This document shows positions 1 to 5,984 of a DNA stretch of 22,886 nt, piece after piece. The stretch is from Deltaproteobacteria bacterium. GTDB lineage: Bacteria > Myxococcota_A > UBA796. The notes below the pieces were generated by a model, which did no database searches, was not told the DNA's origin, and saw only the letters and a program-made list of their open reading frames with translations. The position numbers and the translations under genes are program-made. Where the stretch lies: the NCBI GenBank assembly GCA_002707085.1, contig PALY01000092.1:13745-36630 (forward strand), read 5' to 3'. Numbering within the stretch: position 1 is the stretch's first letter; every line of letters starts with the position of its first letter.

Positions 1-893
1 CCGAATGCAATGATGGCGGCTCCGAGGGCTTCAATGGGTTGTGGCCATTCATCCAAAACCACAGTTGCGAGCAAGGTAGCGCCCACAGGCTCCAGAAGAA
101 CAAATGCGCCGATAAAGTAGGCCGGAACGAAACGGACCGCGTAGCTAAAGCCAATATGTCCCATGAATTGTGGGCCTATGGCCATGGCGATAATGACCCA
201 CCAAGCATTGTTTCCGACTACGCCCAGCGGCGCTCCGATGAGGAGTCCGAAAGCCAGAAGGGAGGCTGCACAGCTGATGCAAAGCAATGCGCCATATGGG
301 GCCAGATCCACGTGGGGCCGGATGGATCGTCCGATGGTCAGATACAAACCCGCCAACATTCCACCAGCTGTCGCCATTCCATCCCCCATCAGTGTGACAG
401 GTTGGCTTGCACCACTTCCGGGTCCGGACATCAACCAGACCCCGCATAATGCCACGCCAATTCCCATCCAAAATCGTTTCGATGGTGGTTTTTTGAATGC
501 CAACCAAGCAAGGAGTCCGGCCCAAACGGGTGTCAGACAAACCAAGACAGTGGAACGCATGACGGTGGTGTGTTGAAGGCTTCCGAACCAGGCCCAGAAA
601 TGGAGGGCCAGACAGAACCCAGCGGCAAGTGTCCCCAAGGTATGCTTTGGGTTGGTGGGCATGGCCCCAGGACGAAACAGTGCGGGCAATAATGCAACGC
701 CTACCAGTCCTGTTCGCCACATGGCGATGCCGATGGGATGCATGTCTGGAACCAGACGCACCAATACAGCCGCCGTACTGATGGCGACAATGGCTAAGAA
801 CAAAACGATGGTAACGCTTGGAGAACGCACAGTGGGTTCCAGGTTAGCCCGTATAGAGCAGGAGAGCAGATGGTACCGATCGTGTTCGCTCAT
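1..893 (-). CDS. EamA/DMT-family permease (3' end outside window)
   Basis: A continuous reading frame runs off the left window edge with about 297 codons visible. Its translation is almost entirely hydrophobic helices separated by short loops, with stretches such as IVLFLAIVAISTAAVLVRL, LGTLAAGFCLALHFWAW and AYFIGAFVLLEPVGATLLAT. The last, where a Glu-Pro sits inside the final helices, is typical of the second EamA repeat of drug/metabolite (RhaT-like) exporters. About ten helices in two repeats would be expected; only the last helix and tail are missing. The substrate cannot be told. I chose ATG at 893-891, which overlaps the divergent hydrolase gene by 24 bases. A GTG at 830-828, just before the first helix, is an equally possible start with no overlap. 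Neither has a strong ribosome binding site. The family call is firm, the exact start is not. Confidence 0.85.
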   Translation of the reverse strand, partial: MSEHDRYHLLSCSIRANLEPTVRSPSVTIVLFLAIVAISTAAVLVRLVPDMHPIGIAMWRTGLVGVALLPALFRPGAMPTNPKHTLGTLAAGFCLALHFWAWFGSLQHTTVMRSTVLVCLTPVWAGLLAWLAFKKPPSKRFWMGIGVALCGVWLMSGPGSGASQPVTLMGDGMATAGGMLAGLYLTIGRSIRPHVDLAPYGALLCISCAASLLAFGLLIGAPLGVVGNNAWWVIIAMAIGPQFMGHIGFSYAVRFVPAYFIGAFVLLEPVGATLLATVVLDEWPQPIEALGAAIIAF

Positions 894-1376
894 GGTTTGG
901 AAGGATCACCAGAAGGCACCAAAGTCCAGTGGCTGAAAGCGCAAGGGTTGGAAGTGATTGCGCCGGATGGTCGGGGAATGGTGTTGCAAGATCGGCTTAC
1001 TGATTTGGAAATTGAAACACGACGTGGAGGCTTGTTGTTGGTGGGCTCTAGCTATGGCGGATTGGCCGCAGCCTGGTTGGCCGAACAATACCCAGATCGG
1101 TTTGTTGGCCTTTTGTTGTTGGCGCCAGCCTTACACCACACGGAACCACCTGTTGTGGATGCAGCAATACTGAAGGCTCCCGTCGTAGTCCCCACGCTGG
1201 TGATTCATGGGCTTCATGACGAGATTGTGCCAATAGAGGTAAGTCGACGGTATTGTGAGTTGTCGGGAACTCATGCAGAACTTGTAGAAGTAAACGATGG
1301 CCATAGGCTCATCAATTCACTTCCGCTTATTTCACAAGCAGCATCCAAGATGGGTGGTTTGGACTCCACGTCGTGA
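870..1376 (+). CDS. Small alpha/beta hydrolase, YqiA/UPF0227-like
   Basis: A 168-residue cytoplasmic alpha/beta hydrolase without signal peptide. An early HGLEGSP segment (residues 8-14) supplies the oxyanion-type loop. The nucleophile elbow is GSSYG (59-63, Ser61), the acid is Asp117 in VIHGLHDEIVP and the catalytic His145 lies in NDGHRL, so the full Ser-Asp-His triad is visible. The size and the Gly-Ser-Pro loop resemble the short YqiA/YcfP-type esterases, but the substrate is unknown. The start is supported by AGGAG (860-864) at good spacing. It diverges from the permease gene with overlapping 5' ends and converges on the flagellin gene, the two stop codons being one base apart with no obvious terminator between them. 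Confidence 0.8.
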   Translation: MVPIVFAHGLEGSPEGTKVQWLKAQGLEVIAPDGRGMVLQDRLTDLEIETRRGGLLLVGSSYGGLAAAWLAEQYPDRFVGLLLLAPALHHTEPPVVDAAILKAPVVVPTLVIHGLHDEIVPIEVSRRYCELSGTHAELVEVNDGHRLINSLPLISQAASKMGGLDSTS

Positions 1377-1377
1377 T

Positions 1378-2202
1378 TTATCCGGAGATGAGTCCGATCA
1401 CCCCGGAAGAGATCTGGCTTGCCTGGCTCAAGGCGCTTGCGCTCGCTTGATTTTTAATCTGAAGCGCGGTCATTTGCGTGGTGGTAGCAGCCATGTCTGC
1501 GTCTGTGATTCGAGATTTCGATTGAGCCAAGGCTTCACCATGGGATTGAGCGAATTGAATCGAACTCATCAGCCGGTTTTCTTGGGCGCCCAATGTCGCA
1601 AGTTGGGAGTTGGCAGTTTTAATCCCTATATCGATCCTATCGATCGCAGTCTGGGAGGTGGCGGAGTCGCTCGATAAGTCGATAACTCCGACTGCAATTA
1701 CTACCGCCCTTACGCTTCCCATGGACAAAGTGATTCGGTCATTGTCGGTGTTTCCAGTCCCGACTTGAACATCGTACTCTTCACCATTGCTTACTTTTTG
1801 TCCGTTGAAGTCAGTGACTTGTGCCAGTCGCTTCATTTCGGACAATATGCTTCTCCATTCATCGTCAATGTAGGTGCGCTGTTCTTGGGACATGATGTCT
1901 GAAGAGGACTGAACAGCCAGTTCTCGGGCGCGATCGAGCAAATCTCTGGCGGTATGTACAGAGGCTTGAGACATATGACTCATGCTGATGCCATCATTGG
2001 CATTTCGAATGGCTTGTTCATTGGAGTGAATTTGCGCGGACAATTCGATGCTGATGGCCGATCCTGCAGCATCGTCTGCAGCCCGAGTGATTCGATGACC
2101 GGAAGAAGCTTGATCCAATGTACGCCCCAGCTGCGAATGCACATTTGATTGCTGATTCGCAGCACGGATGGCCAAATTATTTGTTCTGATACCAATAGAC
2201 AC
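1378..2202 (-). CDS. fliC: Compact flagellin (D0/D1 domains only)
   Basis: This 274-residue protein is the filament subunit of the bacterial flagellum. The N-terminal flagellin domain shows IRTNNLAIRAANQQ, then ASSGHRITRAADDAAGSAIS and DLLDRARELAVQSSSD, which correspond to the conserved D0/D1 coiled-coil helices. The C-terminal domain shows TLGAQENRLMSSI and SRITDADMAATTTQMTALQI and ends in a short hydrophobic tail. The variable D2/D3 surface domains are absent, leaving only about 40 residues between the conserved ends, so the filament would be smooth. The start is a GTG; the preceding bases show no clear Shine-Dalgarno. No other flagellar gene lies in the window, so it is an isolated subunit gene here. 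A FliA-like promoter candidate lies about 145 bases upstream. It could instead be a flagellin-like FlgL paralogue, but the length and C-terminus favour flagellin. Confidence 0.88.
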   Translation of the reverse strand: MSIGIRTNNLAIRAANQQSNVHSQLGRTLDQASSGHRITRAADDAAGSAISIELSAQIHSNEQAIRNANDGISMSHMSQASVHTARDLLDRARELAVQSSSDIMSQEQRTYIDDEWRSILSEMKRLAQVTDFNGQKVSNGEEYDVQVGTGNTDNDRITLSMGSVRAVVIAVGVIDLSSDSATSQTAIDRIDIGIKTANSQLATLGAQENRLMSSIQFAQSHGEALAQSKSRITDADMAATTTQMTALQIKNQASASALSQASQISSGVIGLISG

Positions 2203-2220
2203 AATACAGTTCGTTTGCTG

Positions 2221-2298
2221 TATTTCTGCTCACTCGTACCACTGAGGCAGTTGCGATTTTGACATCGACTGCCCAAGTGGGTTGTGTAAGCAGAAATA
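2221..2298. repeat. 10-bp inverted repeat upstream of flagellin
   Basis: TATTTCTGCT at 2221-2230 is matched by its exact reverse complement AGCAGAAATA at 2289-2298, with 58 bases between. It lies in the untranslated stretch between the flagellin start and the promoter candidate. It could be an operator pair or a long-range mRNA pairing, or it could be chance; only the repeat itself is seen. Confidence 0.3.
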
Positions 2299-2346
2299 GT
2301 GGAGGAAGAACGGTCGGGCCGTCGGGACTGGCTGGACCAATTGACC

Positions 2347-2373
2347 TCTACGGACGGAACTGTACAAACTTTA
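2347..2373 (-). promoter_or_regulatory. Candidate sigma-28 (FliA) type promoter for flagellin
   Basis: Read on the minus strand, TAAAGTTT (2373-2366) matches the enterobacterial FliA -35 element exactly. It is followed after 11 bases by TCCGTAGA (2354-2347), which keeps the CCG core and final A of the -10 consensus GCCGATAA but differs at four positions. Spacing is correct and the downstream gene is flagellin. The distance to the start codon (about 145 bases) is long, so this is a candidate only. Confidence 0.35.
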
Positions 2374-2415
2374 GTATATTTTTGAAACACCCGTTTTCGT
2401 TGGTTCGACGTCCCT

Positions 2416-2646
2416 CTATAATGACGGTTCCAACTGATTCATGGATGGTTTGTTGGTCTCACAAGATTTGGTGCAGTCGGCTTTGATCACGTCGGCTGCC
2501 ACAGCCCGTGCCATGTTGTTTCGCAAGCACGCTTTCATACAGTCAGCAACCTGTGCATTATCTGCTGCATCCGGGATCTCTGAGGTCGTCAGACTTGGTG
2601 AAGGCTGCCCATTGGTAGCACAAGCCAGAAGCAACAGCAGGATCAA
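2416..2646 (-). CDS. Small twin-CX3C lipoprotein
   Basis: A 76-residue predicted lipoprotein of unknown function. A very short hydrophobic leader ends in the lipobox LLAC (Cys9). The mature part has exactly four cysteines arranged as Cys36-X3-Cys40 and Cys58-X3-Cys62 with 17 residues between, in predicted helix-forming sequence. That is the geometry of a disulfide-locked helical hairpin, as in eukaryotic twin-CX3C proteins; homology to those is not claimed. The start is TTG. An in-frame stop lies just upstream, GAGG precedes the TTG at 7 bases, and TTGA overlaps the stop of the upstream membrane-protein gene, which argues for translational coupling. The leader lacks the usual basic n-region, the weakest part of the call. 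A periplasmic or outer-membrane location is inferred. Confidence 0.65.
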   Translation of the reverse strand: MILLLLLACATNGQPSPSLTTSEIPDAADNAQVADCMKACLRNNMARAVAADVIKADCTKSCETNKPSMNQLEPSL

Positions 2647-3188
2647 GATTCGACCTCATCGTTCTCTGTTTCAGCGAGTTCATCCAGCAAAGTGTTTTCT
2701 GCTCCCAATGGTGGGATGTCAGTGTTCGGTGTTGATGGCACCGTTTGGGTTGGAACTGTCAACACGGGTGCGTCAAGGTTCTCCGTAATTTCGTTGGCTG
2801 GGTTGATTACAGTGGCCTGTTCTGCCAGCGGTGTGTTGAGATCGAATGGCGGATGCGTGGGGTCTTCTACAGCCTCGACCAAAGTGGCCAACTCAGGGTT
2901 GCTGTTTGTGGAGGCCGGTTCGTCCATGACCGTTTCCGAATCTGGATCTGCTTCGTGATCTGCGGGGTCGTACATGGGTTCGGGTATGGGTGCGATGGCG
3001 GTTTCAAGTGCGTACAAACTGATCAGGACCAACATCAGTACGGCCCCCAAAAGAGTCAGCCAGAGTTCTGGTCGTTCTCTTGTTTGCATCAAGTGAATAC
3101 CGATCGGTACACAGGCTACGGTCAGTGTGAGAAACACACCAACGCCGATTCGCCGCACCTTCAGGGTTCTTGGGTCCAGATCTCCCAT
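2643..3188 (-). CDS. Two-TM membrane protein with acidic Pro/Thr tail
   Basis: A 181-residue protein that I do not recognise. Residues about 14-34 and 42-63 form two hydrophobic segments separated by a short charged turn (MQTRERPE). A basic N-terminal stretch (TLKVRR) suggests the N-terminus, and hence the tail, stays in the cytoplasm, though the charged turn makes this uncertain. The remaining 118 residues are rich in Asp, Glu, Pro, Thr and Asn, without cysteines or a recognisable fold, and are probably disordered. The ATG has no strong Shine-Dalgarno. It is the first gene of a two-gene unit with the twin-CX3C lipoprotein, whose start overlaps its stop. It diverges from the first MopE-repeat gene across a 174-base gap, so that gap must hold promoters for both directions. 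Confidence 0.65.
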   Translation of the reverse strand: MGDLDPRTLKVRRIGVGVFLTLTVACVPIGIHLMQTRERPELWLTLLGAVLMLVLISLYALETAIAPIPEPMYDPADHEADPDSETVMDEPASTNSNPELATLVEAVEDPTHPPFDLNTPLAEQATVINPANEITENLDAPVLTVPTQTVPSTPNTDIPPLGAENTLLDELAETENDEVES

Positions 3189-3281
3189 TTTTATGGAGTA
3201 ACCCGAGACTCAGACTGGGCCATTCCGTGTGCGAGTGACAATAAGCCAGCGACTTTTGGCCAGATTTTCAAGTCCATATAC

Positions 3282-3362
3282 ACAAAGTGCTTCAATGAAA
3301 TCTTGATACGTGGTACCGTCGGCGCCTGTTGGCTTATTTGAGAAGCCTGAAAGGGGAATATG
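3282..3362 (+). promoter_or_regulatory. Conserved upstream block, copy 1 (promoter/5' leader)
   Basis: This stretch aligns almost without gaps with 5903-5984 upstream of the paralogous gene. Shared sub-blocks are ACAAAGTGCTTCAA, TACGTGGTA followed by CGTCG, GGCTT and the ribosome binding site AAAGGGGAAT. Intervening bases differ freely, so the shared blocks look selected rather than merely recently copied. I could not assign a sigma-factor class. The second ATG (3363) is 6 bases from GGGG, as in the paralogue, and was preferred to the ATG at 3360. Confidence 0.45.
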
Positions 3363-5771
3363 ATGAATACGAAGATGTCTATACCGGCGTTGTTGGCCAT
3401 GTGGTCCGGCTCTGCCATGGCGATTGATACGCTGACTGTGGGCGCAAACAGTGGAAACCTTGCGACCGAGCAGATTTACTCTGAAGGTGACATTGCAGGT
3501 ACGGTATCCCACGTCAACGAATCAGACTTCAATGCGATGAGCGTCTCAGATATGATGGCGTATGATGTCATCTTGATCCAATGGGCTTCGGCTGAGAGCC
3601 TGGATACCAGTTGGGACGGCAGAATGGCCGACTATGTGTACGCGGGTGGTGGGTTTATCTTTGATGGTGACCCCAACAATGTAGGCGATTTATCTCCCAT
3701 GGTCACAAGTTCAGGATCCGGTTGTGGTTCACCGTGGGTATTCGTGGACTCCGTGGATGGGTTGACCGACGGAATTACCGAGGAGTTTGTAAACTGCCAC
3801 GTAGTCTATGACTCTTGGGACACGAGCTTCCTCAATGAACTGATGCGCGATGGCAGTGACCAAGTGGTCATGCTGTACGGTAACTATGGCTCGGGCCGCG
3901 TCATTTTGACCGGGCCAGATCAGGATTTCCACGCAAGCAAGGGTGCGGGTGGTGACTCTGGGAACCAGTACAACTTCTTGATTAACGAAATCAATTGGGT
4001 TTCAAGCGGTTGTTTGGAAGAATCATTCTATCTGGATGCCGATGGCGATGGTTATGGCGATGCATCCGAGAGCGTAGAGTCTTGTGAAGCGCCGACTGGC
4101 TATGTTTCAGACGCCACAGACTGTGATGACACAGATGGTTCGGTGAATCCGGGTGCGACAGAGATTTGTGATGGCATTGATAATGATTGTGATGGTGAAG
4201 TAGATCCGTCCTCTTCATCCGATGCATCGACTTGGTACGCGGACGTGGATGGCGATGGCTATGGTGATGCCGCTGCGACATCGGTGTCCTGTGATGCCGT
4301 GGATGGTTGGGTAGCGGATGCGACCGACTGTGATGACTCGGATGCAGCGGTGAACCCAGGTGCCACTGAGTATTGTGACGACATCGATAACGACTGTGAT
4401 GGTGAAATTGATCCATGGTGGTCAGCGGATGCGACCACCTGGTACGAAGATTGGGATGGCGACGGTTACGGCGATCCATCCCTTTGGTACACAACGGAAG
4501 CGTGTGACTTGCCCGATGGCTACACGAGCGCTGAACTGGCGACAGACTGCAACGATGTAGACGCTACGATTAACCCTGATGCGATCGAAGTTTGTGACGG
4601 TGTGGACAACGATTGTGATGGTGTGATTGATCCATCGGATTCATCGGATGCCTCTACCTGGTACGCGGACGTAGATGGCGATGGGTATGGTGATGCGGAT
4701 GCGACAGCGTTGGCTTGTGACGCTTCTGATGGTTGGGTAGCGGATGCGACCGACTGTGATGATTCGGATGCCGCGGTGAATCCAGCAGCCACAGAAGTAT
4801 GCAACGGCATTGATGATGATTGTGATGGTGTGATTGATCCATCGGATTCATCGGATGCCTCTACCTGGTACGCGGACGTGGATGGCGATGGGTATGGTGA
4901 TGCGGATGCGACAGCGTTGGCTTGTGACGCTTCTGATGGTTGGGTAGCGGATGCGACCGACTGTGATGATGAAGACGCAGCCGTCAATCCTGGTGCCATA
5001 GAGGTGTGCAACGGCATCGATGATGATTGCGATGGTGTTGTTGATCCTGATGATTCCGCTGATGCGGGCACTTGGTATGCCGATGCCGATGGTGATGGCT
5101 TCGGTGATGCTGACACCAGCATGACGGGTTGTGATGCGGATGATGGCTATGTCACTGACGACACGGACTGTGACGATACAGATGCGACAGTACACCCGGA
5201 TGCAGAGGAAATATGCGACGGGATTGACAATGACTGCGATGGAGAAGTCGATGGTCCTGATTCCAAAGACGCGATCACGTTGTATGAAGACAACGATGGC
5301 GATGGCTTTGGATTGGAGACATTCGAAGAGATCTGTGTTGAAGATGAATCCGCTTGTGATTCCGGCATGATTGACACCGGCTGTGTCGAAGAGACTTGTG
5401 ACATGGTCTCTACGGCAGTGGCTTCGTGTGACGAGCTGGAAGGCTATGTGGAAGACAACACAGACTGCGATGATGAAGACGCAGATGTGTACCCAGGCGC
5501 CCCTGGATTGGATGACGAGTGTGTCGAATTGGAAGACACGGGCGTCATGGATGACACGGGAGATTTCGAAGATACCGGTGGCGATGACACAGGCGTTGTC
5601 CCTGGTGGCGATGAAGATGCCGATGCTGACGATGATGATGAAGGCGACACCGGTGGTGACGGCGACAAGTTGGATGTTGATTGTGGTTGTGCCACAGGCA
5701 CACTGACGGGCAGTTCACCTTGGTTGGCTACACTAGGGTTGTTGGCGCTTGTTCGCCGCCGCCAAGACTGA
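3363..5771 (+). CDS. Secreted MopE-repeat protein with GATase-like N-domain, paralogue 1
   Basis: An 802-residue, extremely acidic surface protein. Order: signal peptide (1-20, cleavage after AMA); an N-domain (21-216) of alternating strands and helices with YDVILIQWAS, a YAGGGFIFDG glycine turn and GSGRVILTGP, which resembles class I glutamine-amidotransferase/ThuA-like folds but shows no catalytic Cys-His pair I can place; six MopE-type metal-binding repeats of about 63-69 residues (DGDGYGD ... DCDD ... CDGIDNDCDG); a degenerate seventh with a Cys-rich insert; DTG linkers; and a terminal CGC, hydrophobic helix and RRR of MYXO-CTERM type. Myxococcota are known to process such tails and expose the protein on the surface. 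The repeats should bind divalent metal through Asp loops held by disulfides; which metal is unknown. It is tandemly duplicated with the next gene and has its own terminator. Confidence 0.88.
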   Translation: MNTKMSIPALLAMWSGSAMAIDTLTVGANSGNLATEQIYSEGDIAGTVSHVNESDFNAMSVSDMMAYDVILIQWASAESLDTSWDGRMADYVYAGGGFIFDGDPNNVGDLSPMVTSSGSGCGSPWVFVDSVDGLTDGITEEFVNCHVVYDSWDTSFLNELMRDGSDQVVMLYGNYGSGRVILTGPDQDFHASKGAGGDSGNQYNFLINEINWVSSGCLEESFYLDADGDGYGDASESVESCEAPTGYVSDATDCDDTDGSVNPGATEICDGIDNDCDGEVDPSSSSDASTWYADVDGDGYGDAAATSVSCDAVDGWVADATDCDDSDAAVNPGATEYCDDIDNDCDGEIDPWWSADATTWYEDWDGDGYGDPSLWYTTEACDLPDGYTSAELATDCNDVDATINPDAIEVCDGVDNDCDGVIDPSDSSDASTWYADVDGDGYGDADATALACDASDGWVADATDCDDSDAAVNPAATEVCNGIDDDCDGVIDPSDSSDASTWYADVDGDGYGDADATALACDASDGWVADATDCDDEDAAVNPGAIEVCNGIDDDCDGVVDPDDSADAGTWYADADGDGFGDADTSMTGCDADDGYVTDDTDCDDTDATVHPDAEEICDGIDNDCDGEVDGPDSKDAITLYEDNDGDGFGLETFEEICVEDESACDSGMIDTGCVEETCDMVSTAVASCDELEGYVEDNTDCDDEDADVYPGAPGLDDECVELEDTGVMDDTGDFEDTGGDDTGVVPGGDEDADADDDDEGDTGGDGDKLDVDCGCATGTLTGSSPWLATLGLLALVRRRQD
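4026..5540 (+). repeat. MopE-type repeat array, paralogue 1 (6 full + 1 modified)
   Basis: Repeats start with WYADVDGDGYGD (type A) or WYEDWDGDGYGDP (type B, with two extra residues and ATDCND instead of ATDCDD). Each carries four cysteines, in the positions TxxC/xxC, DCDD, C-D/N-G and NDC or DDC. The order is first, A, B, A, A, A', then a modified last unit with extra cysteines and no CDGIDNDCDG end. Boundaries are approximate. Confidence 0.8.
4611..4970 (+). repeat. Recent 207-bp tandem duplication inside the repeat array
   Basis: Bases 4611-4763 and 4818-4970 (153 bp each, offset 207 bp = 69 codons) differ at a single position (GTAGAT versus GTGGAT in the Asp-loop). Other repeats of the gene differ much more in synonymous sites, so this copy arose or was homogenised recently. 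The offset keeps the reading frame. Confidence 0.85.
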
Positions 5772-5791
5772 TTCGAACCGCAACAAAACAA

Positions 5792-5830
5792 AAAGCCCCC
5801 TGTTTACCGATGGTGTGAACAGGGGGCTTT
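5792..5830 (+). terminator. Hairpin terminator after paralogue 1
   Basis: AAAGCCCCCTGTTTAC (5792-5807) pairs with GTGAACAGGGGGCTTT (5815-5830) across the 7-base loop CGATGGT; one pair is a T-G wobble. A-run before and T-run after make it intrinsic-terminator-like in both directions. It lies 20 bases after the stop codon and is the counterpart of the hairpin at 8860-8898. Confidence 0.8.
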
Positions 5831-5902
5831 CTGGTTGCCGTTTATGCCGACGATATGGGCTTCGATGAGATCGAGATTCCAATAAACCTGACCGAAGTTG
5901 GG

Positions 5903-5984
5903 ACAAAGTGCTTCAAACGAATCTCCTTACGTGGTAGCGTCGCCTCCTGCGGGCTTGTTTACTGGTACATAAAAGGGGAATCTG
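5903..5984 (+). promoter_or_regulatory. Conserved upstream block, copy 2 (promoter/5' leader)
   Basis: This is the counterpart of 3282-3362, with the same sub-blocks in the same order and within one base of the same distance from the ATG. It ends in the ribosome binding site AAAAGGGGAAT, 6 bases from ATG 5985. The identical stretch then continues through the signal-peptide codons (5983-6055 equals 3361-3433, 73 bases without a difference). Confidence 0.45.

Noticed and set aside
145..720. 191-codon minus-strand ORF in the first kilobase
   Set aside because: It is a different frame of the EamA permease gene; the permease frame gives clear membrane helices, this one a Trp/His/Arg-rich sequence without a fold.
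4520..5122. Long Ser/Pro-rich minus-strand ORF inside the first MopE-repeat gene
   Set aside because: It is the antisense shadow of GAT-rich Asp repeats; similar shadows occur in every repeat gene, and it has no ribosome binding site or recognisable fold.
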